Below are positions 24,572 through 33,232 of a DNA stretch of 64,000 nucleotides, piece after piece (position 1 is the first letter of the stretch; every line of letters begins with the position of its first letter). Location of the stretch: NCBI RefSeq assembly GCF_002127655.1, contig NZ_NEHB01000004.1, forward strand, positions 186,706-250,705, read 5' to 3'. Below the pieces are notes generated by a model. It was not told the DNA's origin. It did no database searches and worked only from the letters and a program-made list of their open reading frames with translations. This stretch comes from Janthinobacterium sp. GW456P (lineage in GTDB: Bacteria; Pseudomonadota; Gammaproteobacteria; Burkholderiales; Burkholderiaceae_D). Position numbers and translations under genes: made by a program.

Positions 24572-27500
24572 ACGGATTCCTTCAGCGCCTGCGACAAATC
24601 GCGCGCGCGCGGCGTGGCATGGTCGGCCGTGTGGCGGCGGGCCAGAAAGGTGTACACGGTGGGCAGCACGAACAGGGTAAAAAAGGTGCCGATCAACATG
24701 CCCGAGACGATCACGACGCCCAGGCCGAAGCGGCTGTTGGCGCCCGCGCCGGAAGCGAACAGCAGCGGCACGAGGCCTACCACCATGGCGGCCGTCGTCA
24801 TCAAAATCGGGCGCAGGCGGATCTGCGCCGCCTTGCGGATGGCCGTGATGCGGTCGAGCTGTTCATGCACCTGCAATTCGTTGGCAAATTCCACCATCAG
24901 GATGCCGTGCTTGCTGATCAAGCCGATCAGGGTCACGAGGCCGATCTGCGTGTAGATGTTGACGGTGGCGTAGCCAAGCGCCAGCGGAATCAGGGCGCCG
25001 CAAATCGACAGGGGCACGGTGATCAGGATGATCAAAGGGTCCGTCAGGCTTTCGTACTGGGCCGCCAGCACCAGGTAAATCACGATCACGGCCGCCAGGA
25101 AGGCCAGCAACAGGGCATTGCCCTCCGTGGCGAACTGGCGCGCATCCGATTGCCAGTCGTAGCTGAAGCCGGGCGGCAGGGTTTTCGCCACGCCGTCGAG
25201 GAAGGCCACGGCGTCGCCCAGGGTCACGCCGGGCGCCGGCACGCCCTGGAAAGTGGCCGCGTTTTGCTGGTTGAACTGCGTCAGCATGTTCGGCTCGATC
25301 TGTTCGCTCACCGAGACGACGGCGGACAGGGGCAGCAGGCTGCCATCGTCGGCGCGCACGTACTGCTGCGTCAGGGCTTGCGCCGTGAGTCTCTGTTCGC
25401 GCGGGCTTTGCGCGATGACGTCGTAGGCGCGGCCATCCATGCCGAAGCGGTTCAGATAATTTTCGCCCACCAGCACGGCCAGCGATTCGCCGATGTCCTG
25501 CATGCGGATGCCCAGGCTGTTCGCCTTCGAGCGGTCCACGCGCACTTTCACCACGGGGTTGTTGTAATCGAGGTCGCTGTCGACGACGGCAAACAGGCCG
25601 CTTGTCCGTGCGCGCTGCTTGACATCTTCCATGGTGCGGAACAGCGTGGCGTAATCCTGCGCGCTGCGCAGCACCATCTGCACGGGCAAGCCGCCGCTCG
25701 ACCCGGGCAAGGGCGCCAGCTGGAAGGCGAAGATGCTCGTGCCTTCCACGTCGCCCACGGCGTGCTGCAATTCGGCCTGGATGACGGCCGCGTTGCGCGC
25801 GCGTTCCGCCCACGGCGTCAGGTTGATGCCGCCGATGCTCGATGCAGGTCCTTCGCCGCCGTTGATGATCCAGCGCGAGTGCGTTTCGGGGATGTTTTTG
25901 TAGATGGCATCGAGTTTGTACGAAAAGCGCTCGACGTAATCGAGGTTGGCGTGCTGCGGCGCCTTGATCGCCGTCAAGACGCTGGCCTGGTCTTCCGCTG
26001 GCGCCAGTTCGCGCTGCGGCAGCAGGTACAGGAACGGCAGGCTCACCATCACCAGCGCGGCGAAACCGGCACTGAGCCAGCGGTGGTGCAGCGAGCGGTC
26101 CAGCAGGCGCGCATAGCGCGAGGTTAAACCCTCGAAGAAATGCTCGGCGGCGCGCGCCATGCGCCCTTCCGCTTGTTTCGGTTGCAGCAGCAATGAGCTC
26201 ATCACGGGCGACAGGGTCAGCGCCACCACGCCCGACACCACCACGGCGCCGGCCAAAGTGAGCGCAAATTCCTTGAACAGCGCGCCCGTCAACCCCCCCA
26301 TCATGCCGATCGGCGCATACACGGCCGCCAGCGTGATCGTCATGGCGATCACGGGGCCGGCCACTTCGCGCGCGCCGACCAGCGCGGCCGCCACGGGCGT
26401 CTTGCCTTCCTCGATATGCCGGTGCACGTTTTCCACCACGACGATGGCGTCGTCGACCACCAGGCCCACGGCCAGCACCATCGCCAGCAGGGTGAGCAGA
26501 TTGATGCTGAAGCCGAAGGCCAGCATCAGCGCCGCCGCGCCCAGCATCGACAGCGGTATCGTCACGACGGGAATCAGCACCGAGCGCAGGGATCCCATGC
26601 ACAAATAGATGACGATGACGACGATCAGCAGCGCTTCGAGCAGCGTGTGCGCCACCTCGTCGATGGACGACTGGATGAAGCGCGCCGTCTCGAACGCCAG
26701 CTCCACCTTCACGCCGGGCGGCAGGGTTTTCTGGATCTCGGGCAGCAGTTTTTTGATGCCGTCGACGATCACCAGCGGGTTGCCGCCCGGCGTGGGCGAC
26801 AGGCCCAGATACACGGCCGGCACGCCATCCATGATGCCGCTCGTCTCCAGCGCGGCCGCGCCCAGTTCCACCGTGCCCACGTCTTTCAGACGCACGAGCG
26901 ATGCGCTGTCATCGCCGCCCTTGCGGATGACCATGTCGCGGAATTGTTCCACGCTGGTCAGGTCCGTGTTGACGCTGATGTTGGAAACGACGAATTGTCC
27001 CTTCACCTTGCCCGGTGCCGCCTGGTAGTTATTGCGCCGCACGGCGTCGGCCACGTCGGCCGCCGTCAGGCCGCGCGCCGCCAGTTTGGCCGGGTCGATC
27101 CACAAACGCATGGCCAGCTGCTGGCCGCCATACACGTCGACTTTCGCCACGCCGTCGATGGTGGCGAACATCGGCTGCACCACGCGCGCCAGGTAGTCGG
27201 TCAGCGCGGGCGCCGAGACGCTCTCGCTGGCAAAGCCCACGTAGGCGACGGCGGAGGAATCGCCGGCCGAGCGCTCGATGACGGGGTCAAACGCGCCTTC
27301 GGGCAGCTTGTAGCGCACCTGGTTGACCTTGGCCATCACTTCCGTCAGCGCCTGCGTGGAATCGCGGTTCAATTCCATGCGCACGGTGACCGTGCTGCTG
27401 CCCTGCACCGAGGATGAGGTCAGATAATCGATGCCTTCCACCGACGACACGGCTTGCGCGATCGGCTGCGTGACAAAACCCTGCATCAGTTCCGCCGAAG

Positions 27501-27660
27501 CGCCCGGGTACGTGGTTTTTACGGTGATGGTGGACGATTCGAGCATCGGATATTGGCGGATCGGCAGCTGCAGGATGGCGACCACGCCCAGCATCAAAAT
27601 CAGGGTACTGATCACCAGCGCCAGCACGGGGCGGCGCACAAATAGGTCGGTAAATTTCAT
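24568..27660 (-). CDS. RND efflux pump inner-membrane subunit, AcrB/MexF-type
   Basis: The protein has 1030 residues, the usual length. It opens with FTDLFVRRPVLALVISTLILMLG, and has the proton-relay Asp pair in GLVVDDAIVVVENVHRHIEEG. Two large periplasmic loops and twelve membrane segments are inferred from the pattern. The C-terminal half has GLVTLIGLISKHGILMVEFANEL. The proton-driven pump works with the adaptor 12 bp upstream and the outer-membrane factor downstream. Substrates cannot be read from the sequence, although RND pumps of this type usually export drugs and solvents. Confidence 0.93.
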   Translation of the reverse strand: MKFTDLFVRRPVLALVISTLILMLGVVAILQLPIRQYPMLESSTITVKTTYPGASAELMQGFVTQPIAQAVSSVEGIDYLTSSSVQGSSTVTVRMELNRDSTQALTEVMAKVNQVRYKLPEGAFDPVIERSAGDSSAVAYVGFASESVSAPALTDYLARVVQPMFATIDGVAKVDVYGGQQLAMRLWIDPAKLAARGLTAADVADAVRRNNYQAAPGKVKGQFVVSNISVNTDLTSVEQFRDMVIRKGGDDSASLVRLKDVGTVELGAAALETSGIMDGVPAVYLGLSPTPGGNPLVIVDGIKKLLPEIQKTLPPGVKVELAFETARFIQSSIDEVAHTLLEALLIVVIVIYLCMGSLRSVLIPVVTIPLSMLGAAALMLAFGFSINLLTLLAMVLAVGLVVDDAIVVVENVHRHIEEGKTPVAAALVGAREVAGPVIAMTITLAAVYAPIGMMGGLTGALFKEFALTLAGAVVVSGVVALTLSPVMSSLLLQPKQAEGRMARAAEHFFEGLTSRYARLLDRSLHHRWLSAGFAALVMVSLPFLYLLPQRELAPAEDQASVLTAIKAPQHANLDYVERFSYKLDAIYKNIPETHSRWIINGGEGPASSIGGINLTPWAERARNAAVIQAELQHAVGDVEGTSIFAFQLAPLPGSSGGLPVQMVLRSAQDYATLFRTMEDVKQRARTSGLFAVVDSDLDYNNPVVKVRVDRSKANSLGIRMQDIGESLAVLVGENYLNRFGMDGRAYDVIAQSPREQRLTAQALTQQYVRADDGSLLPLSAVVSVSEQIEPNMLTQFNQQNAATFQGVPAPGVTLGDAVAFLDGVAKTLPPGFSYDWQSDARQFATEGNALLLAFLAAVIVIYLVLAAQYESLTDPLIILITVPLSICGALIPLALGYATVNIYTQIGLVTLIGLISKHGILMVEFANELQVHEQLDRITAIRKAAQIRLRPILMTTAAMVVGLVPLLFASGAGANSRFGLGVVIVSGMLIGTFFTLFVLPTVYTFLARRHTADHATPRARDLSQALKESV

Positions 27661-27672
27661 GACGGCCTTCCC

Positions 27673-28773
27673 TCAAGAACCGGCCTTGGGCGCGGCGCGC
27701 TTGGCCTCGTCCAGGGTGTTGGCCACGGCTTGCACGGCCATGCCGTCGGCCAGTTTCAGCTGGCCCGAAGCGACCACGCGCTGCCCTTCGCGCAAGCCGT
27801 CGAGGATGGCGACACGGCCCCCCGCCCTCTCGCCCAGTTTGACGCCCACGCGCTTGACGGTGAGCGGCTGCTTGCCCTCCTGCTGCGCCACAAACACCGT
27901 GTCGCCATACGCGCTGTAGGTCACGGCCGTTTCCGGCACCGTCAGCTGCCGGCCCGCTTCGCGCGCCACGCGCACATTCGCGTACATGCCGGCTTTTAAG
28001 GCGCCGCGCGGATTGCTGAGCGCCGCCTGTACCTGCACCATGCGCGAGCGGGCGATCAACGGGTCGATGGCGTTGATCTTCGCCGTGAAGATTTCATCGG
28101 GACAGGCGTCCACCAGCACTTGCACGGCCTGGCCAGGCGCCAGCTTCGCGCTGCTCTGTTCATCGAGGGCGAAGTTCACCATCAACGACTTCGTGTCGAT
28201 CAGGCTGGCCACCGTATCGGCCGCGTTCAGGTACTGGCCCGCGTGCACCTTGCGGATGCCCAGTTGCCCCGCGAACGGGGCGCGGATGGTCTTTTGCGCG
28301 ATCAGCGCCTCCGTCTGGCGCACGTCGCCCAGGGCCGCATCGCGCGCGGCCAGGGCGCTATCGAGTTGCTCCTGCGTGGCCGCTTTTTCCCTGACCATCT
28401 GCGCCGTGCGCGCATGGCTGCTTTCCGCGTTTTTCAACTGTGCGCGCTGGCGCAGCAGGGCCGCCCGTTCCGGCGCGTCATTCAGCTGTACCAGCACGGC
28501 GCCAGCTGCCACCTGCTGGCCCGATTCGAAGCGGATCTGCGTGATCCGGCCGCCCGTTTCGGCGGCCACTTGTACTTGCCGCGCCGCTTCCAGTTCGCCC
28601 ACGCCCGCAAAAAAACGCTCTTGCGTGCCCAGCACGACGGGAACCAGCGCCACCTTGGTGGCGGGGTAGGCGGCGGCATCGGCCGCATGCGAATCTGCCC
28701 GCGGATACAGCGCGGCGCCCGCGACGGCCAGGGCGATGGCCAGCGCGGAAGCGCCGACGATTTTCGTGTTCAT
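27673..28773 (-). CDS. RND efflux periplasmic adaptor (membrane fusion protein)
   Basis: The protein has 366 residues from the ATG at 28773, preceded by AAGGAC. A signal-anchor (MNTKIVGASALAIALAVAGAALYP) is followed by the lipoyl and hairpin region (LEAARQVQVAAETGGRITQIRFESGQQVAAGAVLVQL) and a beta-barrel domain (IRAPFAGQLGIRKVHAGQYLN). It bridges pump and duct. It lacks a lipobox, so it is probably anchored by an uncleaved N-terminal helix. Confidence 0.92.
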   Translation of the reverse strand: MNTKIVGASALAIALAVAGAALYPRADSHAADAAAYPATKVALVPVVLGTQERFFAGVGELEAARQVQVAAETGGRITQIRFESGQQVAAGAVLVQLNDAPERAALLRQRAQLKNAESSHARTAQMVREKAATQEQLDSALAARDAALGDVRQTEALIAQKTIRAPFAGQLGIRKVHAGQYLNAADTVASLIDTKSLMVNFALDEQSSAKLAPGQAVQVLVDACPDEIFTAKINAIDPLIARSRMVQVQAALSNPRGALKAGMYANVRVAREAGRQLTVPETAVTYSAYGDTVFVAQQEGKQPLTVKRVGVKLGERAGGRVAILDGLREGQRVVASGQLKLADGMAVQAVANTLDEAKRAAPKAGS

Positions 28774-28824
28774 GATGAAGTCCTTTACTGCAGTCAAAGG
28801 GAGAAGAGGCGCAGCGGAGGCTGA

Positions 28825-29307
28825 TCAGGTCCGCTGCGCGTTGAAAAGTACAAACAGGGCTATGGTCCACAGCAGCAGCACCAGGTGCGTCGTCTGCAAG
28901 CTTTCCTGGGCGATCCAGTAGCCGAACCACAGGCCGCCCAGGTGCATCAGCAGCAAGAAGGCCGCCATGGCGCACAAGGCCAGGTTCAGCCAGGGCAAGC
29001 CAGCGGCCAGGCCGCCGCCGAGAAACAGCGCCACGCCCGTCCAGGCGGCAATGGCCGCCAGCAGTTGCAGCGCCAGCACCACGCCCAGCGAGAGCCGGTG
29101 CAAGGTCAATGAGGTGAGCGCGCGGCGCAGCAGCGGCGTCTGGATGGTCGGGTCCTGGCGCAGCGGGTCCATGCGCATGGTGTTGCCGATGGCCCAGACG
29201 GAGCCATGGAAGGCGTGCAGGTTGTTGATGGCGGCCAGGGTGAGCCAGATTGCCAGGCCGCTAGCGAAAATGGCGTGAAACAGCCAGATGGAGTGAGACA
29301 GTTGCAT
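28825..29307 (-). CDS. DUF2165 family integral membrane protein
   Basis: The protein has 160 residues with four hydrophobic segments (about 8-28, 70-95, 98-125, 135-155). SIWLFHAIFASGLAIWLTLAAINNLHAFHGSVWAIGNTMRMDPL fits the DUF2165 family of small membrane proteins. It is the first gene of the run of five minus-strand genes that includes the RND exporter (51 bp to the adaptor). Function unknown. The divergent regulator at 29433 shares its promoter region. Confidence 0.8.
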   Translation of the reverse strand: MQLSHSIWLFHAIFASGLAIWLTLAAINNLHAFHGSVWAIGNTMRMDPLRQDPTIQTPLLRRALTSLTLHRLSLGVVLALQLLAAIAAWTGVALFLGGGLAAGLPWLNLALCAMAAFLLLMHLGGLWFGYWIAQESLQTTHLVLLLWTIALFVLFNAQRT

Positions 29308-29432
29308 GGGAAAATCCTGTCAAAAGAGTACCGTGCCGGCATGCAGGCGTGGAAACTCCTCGACAGCGGGGAGCTACCGGCCTATTATGCAAGCAATTAG
29401 TTGGTTAACTGGCCCCATGATAGTTGAGTGAA

Positions 29433-30092
29433 ATGAATTACACAAGTAAACGTTTGGATAATAGCGAGGCGCCGCAAACGACGGAGCGCATCCTGTATTT
29501 CATCAAGACCAAGGGACCCGTCTCCACGGCGACCCTGGCCAAGACCCTGGACATGACGGGCGAGGCGGCGCGCCAGCAAGTGCAAAAGCTGGTGGCGGCG
29601 GGCCTGATCGAAGGACGCCAGGAAGCGCAGGCGGGCGCCGGACGGCCGCGCCAGAATTGGGTCTTGACGGAAGCGGGCAATGCGCGCTTTCCGGACACGC
29701 ATGCGCAACTGACGATCAAGCTGATCGGTTCTGTGCGCCAGCTGTTCGGCGAGGCGGGGCTGGATAAACTCATCACGCAGCGCGAAGAGGAAAGCCGCAG
29801 CGCCTATGCCCTGGCGTGCTCGGCGCCGGACTTGCCCACGCGTTTGCGGCAACTGGCCGCCGTGCGCGACGAAGAGGGGTATATGGCGCGCGTGGAAGCG
29901 GACGGCGACGACTGGCTGCTGATCGAAGACCATTGCCCCATCTGCGCGGCCGCGCGCACCTGCCAGGGCTTTTGCCGCTCCGAACTGCAGCTGTTCCAGG
30001 AAGTGGTGGGACCAAGCGCCAGCATCGTGCGCGAGCAGCACGTGCTGGCGAACGCGATGCGCTGCGTTTACAGGATTTCGCCGCTGTCTTAA
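29433..30092 (+). CDS. Winged-helix regulator with a C-terminal cysteine cluster (COG2345-like)
   Basis: The protein has 219 residues from the ATG at 29433; a TTG at 29424 is also in frame. The N-terminal winged helix (about 15-85) contains ATLAKTLDMTGEAARQQVQKLVAAGLIE and a basic wing (GRPRQNWVLT). The C-terminal domain holds Cys168, 171, 177, 181 and 211 in the pattern CPICAAARTCQGFC ... MRC. This resembles SufR-type regulators that bind an iron-sulfur cluster, though spacing differs from SufR itself. It diverges from the DUF2165-RND gene run, so redox- or iron-sulfur-responsive control of that exporter is possible. Its stop overlaps that of the convergent MFS gene as TTAA. Confidence 0.75.
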   Translation: MNYTSKRLDNSEAPQTTERILYFIKTKGPVSTATLAKTLDMTGEAARQQVQKLVAAGLIEGRQEAQAGAGRPRQNWVLTEAGNARFPDTHAQLTIKLIGSVRQLFGEAGLDKLITQREEESRSAYALACSAPDLPTRLRQLAAVRDEEGYMARVEADGDDWLLIEDHCPICAAARTCQGFCRSELQLFQEVVGPSASIVREQHVLANAMRCVYRISPLS

Positions 30093-31354
30093 GGCTTCGG
30101 AAACAGCGGCCAGGTCAGTAGCGCCACCAGTCCCGCCAGCCACCATACGACGGGCCAGTTGCTGACCGCCAGCAGGTGCGGGATGGCCATCGGCGTGAGG
30201 AACAGCCCCACGTAGACGGCCGTGTTCGCCATGCCCAGGGCCGTGCCCGCGTTGGCGCCGCCCGCTTCCGTGGCCAGCTCCGTGTAGGCCACGCCATGCC
30301 AGGCGGACACCGCGATGCCGGCGAGCACCACTGCCGCCATCAACAGCCAGCCCGGCGCCTCCAGCCAGGCGATGCATCCCAGCAAAATGAATGCAGCCAG
30401 CGCCACCAGGGCCGAGCCGCGCAGCCAGGCGGGCCGGTTCGCGCGGCGGTCCGTATGGCGTCCGCTCCAGATGCGCATCACCATGGCGCCCGCCTGCAGG
30501 GCCACCATCACGGCCGTGATGGCCGCCAAGCCCAGGCCGCCATGGTCGTGCAGGAAGACGGTGGCGTAGCTGAGCACGGCAAACTGCGGCACGCACAGCA
30601 AGCCGATGGCGGCCACCATGCGCCAGACTTGACGATTCCGCAGGGGCGACGCAGGCTTGACCGCAACCAGGCCCGTGGGCGCGTTGTGCGGCCCCGTGGC
30701 GGCCTCGGCAGAGAAATCGGGCTCATGCATCCAGCGCCACGTAAAAAACGCCGACAGGCCGCATATGAGGGCCAGGGCGCCGAACACGGGCATGAAGCCG
30801 TAGCGCGATGCCAGGCTGGGCAGAATGAGGGCGCCGAGGCCGCCGCCCAGCGGCACGGCCGTCTGGCGGATGCTCATGGCGAACCCCCGTTCGCCCGGGC
30901 CGAACCAGCGCATCACGGCGCGGCCGCTGGCGCCGTTCACGCTGCCGCCCAGCACGCCGACCAGGGCCAGCCCTGCCGCCAGCGCCCATAAGGGCGGCAC
31001 GGACCCGTCAGCGGGCGTAATCCACAGCAGCAAGGCCAGCAGCGCCAGCATGGTGCCCAGCAAGCCGGTCAGCAGCACGGGACGGTCGCCCCAGCGGTCG
31101 GTGGCCATGCCCCATGGCAATTCGGTCAGGGCCACGCCCAGGCCCATGGCGCCCAGCGCCACCCCCAGTTCTGTATTGCTCAGGTGATAGCCGCTGCGCA
31201 GCCAGATGGCCGTGGTGGGCATGCCGTTGGCGGCGGCGGAAAAGCTGGCATTGGCCGCCACGCCAACGGCGAGCACCTTCCAGCGGTGGGCGTCGCCCAG
31301 CACGGGCGCGGTGACGGGAACAGGGACAGGAACGGCTTGGCAGCGGGTGTTCAT
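30089..31354 (-). CDS. MFS transporter (CynX/NarK-like group)
   Basis: The protein has 421 residues from the ATG at 31354; longer upstream frames lack family character. Twelve hydrophobic segments are seen. The motif A equivalent is MATDRWGDRPVLL between segments 2 and 3, and SGRHTDRRANRPAWLR sits between 8 and 9. The N-terminus carries a run of Pro-Val repeats. It diverges from a LysR gene with a palindrome in between. Substrate unknown. Confidence 0.85.
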   Translation of the reverse strand: MNTRCQAVPVPVPVTAPVLGDAHRWKVLAVGVAANASFSAAANGMPTTAIWLRSGYHLSNTELGVALGAMGLGVALTELPWGMATDRWGDRPVLLTGLLGTMLALLALLLWITPADGSVPPLWALAAGLALVGVLGGSVNGASGRAVMRWFGPGERGFAMSIRQTAVPLGGGLGALILPSLASRYGFMPVFGALALICGLSAFFTWRWMHEPDFSAEAATGPHNAPTGLVAVKPASPLRNRQVWRMVAAIGLLCVPQFAVLSYATVFLHDHGGLGLAAITAVMVALQAGAMVMRIWSGRHTDRRANRPAWLRGSALVALAAFILLGCIAWLEAPGWLLMAAVVLAGIAVSAWHGVAYTELATEAGGANAGTALGMANTAVYVGLFLTPMAIPHLLAVSNWPVVWWLAGLVALLTWPLFPKP

Positions 31355-31405
31355 GGCAGGGAGAGGAAAGTGGTTGACCCTGACAGTGTGGCGCGCTACG
31401 ATCAT

Positions 31406-31418
31406 TCTGAATATCAGA
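31406..31418. promoter_or_regulatory. Perfect T-N11-A palindrome, candidate LysR operator
   Basis: TCTGA-ATA-TCAGA, a 13-bp perfect palindrome with the LysR T-N11-A pattern, in the 112-bp gap between the MFS gene and its divergent LysR gene. Confidence 0.6.
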
Positions 31419-31466
31419 TAATTTACGCTACACCATCCCATAAAACAGGACGATTACCACCACGCC

Positions 31467-32366
31467 ATGAGCCTGCTTAATTTCGACATCGCCTTCCTGC
31501 GCAGCTATGTGGCTGGCATCGAGCTGGGCAGCTTTGCCCGCGCGGCCGACAAGGTGGGCCGCTCCACCTCGGCCGTCAGTGCGCAGCTGAAAAAACTCGA
31601 GGAGCAGGCGGGCATGCCGCTGTTTCGCAAGGATGGCCGGGGCCTGGCGCTGACGCCGGCCGGCGATGTGCTGCTCGGCTATGCGCGCCGCCTGCTGGAA
31701 CTCAACGACGAGGCGGCCGTCGCCTTGCGCGGGGCGGAACTGGAAGGCTGGATCAGGCTGGGCCTGCAAGAGGATTTTGGCGAAGCCTTGCTGCCCGACG
31801 TGCTGGGGCGTTTTGCCCGCGCGCATCCGAAAGTGCGCATCGAGGCGCACGTGGCGCGCAACACGGCGCTGATGCAAGGGCTGGCCATGGGCCAGCTGGA
31901 CCTGGCCCTGCTGTGGGGCGGCGCCTGCATCGCCGACGTGGCCGAATATCCGCCGCAGCAGCGCCAGCATATTGCCGAACCGTCCATGCGCTGGATCGCC
32001 TCGTCCAGCCTGGCCTGGCGGCCCGAGTCGGGCGAACCTTTGCCATTGATTACGTTCGACCGCGAATGCCTGTTCCAGCGCTGCGCCACGCAGGCGCTCG
32101 ATGGGGCCGGCATCGCCTGGCGTACGGCGTTTACCAGCCCCAGCCTGGCGGGACTGTGGGCGGCGGCGGCAGCCGGGCTGGGCGTGACGGTGCGTACTAG
32201 CCTGGGCTTGCCCTCGACCGTGCGCGCGCTCGATCACGTGGAAGCGGGCTTGCCCGCCCTGCCTCCGCTGTCGCTGGAATTGCTGCGCGCTTCAACGGTG
32301 TCCAGGCCGCCCGTCGAGCGCCTGGCCGGCCTGATCATCGAGTCGCTGCAACAGGATGCCGCTTAA
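31467..32366 (+). CDS. LysR-type transcriptional regulator
   Basis: The protein has 299 residues. The winged helix contains YVAGIELGSFARAADKVGRSTSAVSAQLKKLEEQAGMPLF, followed by an effector domain starting at GWIRLGLQEDFGEALLPDVLGRFARAHPKVRIE. It diverges from the MFS gene and probably regulates it through the palindrome at 31406. Its stop overlaps the stop of the convergent dehydrogenase gene as TTAA. Confidence 0.88.
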   Translation: MSLLNFDIAFLRSYVAGIELGSFARAADKVGRSTSAVSAQLKKLEEQAGMPLFRKDGRGLALTPAGDVLLGYARRLLELNDEAAVALRGAELEGWIRLGLQEDFGEALLPDVLGRFARAHPKVRIEAHVARNTALMQGLAMGQLDLALLWGGACIADVAEYPPQQRQHIAEPSMRWIASSSLAWRPESGEPLPLITFDRECLFQRCATQALDGAGIAWRTAFTSPSLAGLWAAAAAGLGVTVRTSLGLPSTVRALDHVEAGLPALPPLSLELLRASTVSRPPVERLAGLIIESLQQDAA

Positions 32367-33115
32367 AACGCCTGCGCCGTCGGGCGCAGCACGATTTCAT
32401 TGATGGCCACGTCGGCCGGCTGCTCGATCGCATAGGCGATGGCGCGCGCCACGGCATCGGCGGGAATGGCGATCTGGTAGAACTCCTTGACGGCCTTGGC
32501 GCTCTCGGCGTGGCTGCTGCCCTGGCTCAACTCCGTGTCGACGGCGCCCGGTGCAATGACGGTGGTGCGGATGGTGCCGCCGCTGGCCGCCAGCTCGTGG
32601 CGCAAGCCTTCCGAAATGGCGCTGACGGCAAACTTGGTGCCGCTGTAGACGGTACCGCCCGGGCTGAAGACTTTTTGTCCCGCCACCGACGAGATATTGA
32701 TGAAGTGGCCGCTGTTTTGCGCCTGGAAGTATGGCAGGACGGCGGCGATGCCGTTCAACACGCCTTTGATGTTGATATCGATCATGTTGTTCCACTCGTC
32801 GACTTGCAAGGCGCTCATCGGCGCGATGGCCATCAGCCCCGCATTGTTGATCATCACATCGACCTTGCCGAACACGGCCAGGGCCGTGTCGACCAGGCGC
32901 TTCAGGTCGCCCGCCTGAGTGACGTCGGTCTGGGCAATGGCGGCCTGGCCGCCGGCGGCCGTGATTTCCTCGGCGATGGTATTGAGCAAATCCATGCGGC
33001 GCGCACCGAGCACGACGCAGGCGCCCAACGCGGCCAGATGGCGCGCGGTGGCTTCGCCCAGGCCGCTGCTGGCACCGGTGATGAGGACGACTTTCCCTGC
33101 TATAGCTTGACTCAT
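32363..33115 (-). CDS. Short-chain dehydrogenase/reductase
   Basis: The protein has 250 residues from the ATG at 33115 (AAGGAA upstream). The cofactor loop is TGASSGLGEA, NNAG is present in MINNAGLMAI, the catalytic Ser is in NISSVAGQ, and Tyr and Lys are in YSGTKFAV. It is a classical NAD(P)-dependent SDR. Substrate is unknown. Two inverted repeats lie upstream, so expression is probably regulated. Confidence 0.9.
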   Translation of the reverse strand: MSQAIAGKVVLITGASSGLGEATARHLAALGACVVLGARRMDLLNTIAEEITAAGGQAAIAQTDVTQAGDLKRLVDTALAVFGKVDVMINNAGLMAIAPMSALQVDEWNNMIDINIKGVLNGIAAVLPYFQAQNSGHFINISSVAGQKVFSPGGTVYSGTKFAVSAISEGLRHELAASGGTIRTTVIAPGAVDTELSQGSSHAESAKAVKEFYQIAIPADAVARAIAYAIEQPADVAINEIVLRPTAQAF

Positions 33116-33192
33116 GATGGGTTCCTTGTGAAGGCAGCACAGTGCTGCGGATGGCATCGATCAATGCCGGCACAGCTTAGCGCATTTGCGTA

Positions 33193-33231
33193 CTTTTTTG
33201 CTATAAAAAAGATAATTACTAAATGGTAATT
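33193..33231. promoter_or_regulatory. Paired inverted repeats upstream of the dehydrogenase
   Basis: CTTTTTT-N5-AAAAAAG (33193-33211) is followed by AATTAC-N6-GTAATT (33214-33231). Read from the methyltransferase gene (minus strand), the second repeat is a weak hairpin followed by ATCTTTTTTAT and could act as its terminator. Read for the dehydrogenase, the first could be an operator. A further 15-bp palindrome (GCAGCAC-A-GTGCTGC) lies at 33134-33148, in the leader. Confidence 0.45.
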
Positions 33232-33232
33232 G

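Noticed and set aside
24619-26127. 502-codon open frame on the plus strand opposite the RND pump gene
   Set aside because: Composition is typical antisense shadow; the pump on the other strand has intact family motifs throughout.
29395-29420. AGTT-N4-AACT repeat near the cysteine-rich regulator
   Set aside because: Four-base arms are too short to separate from chance.
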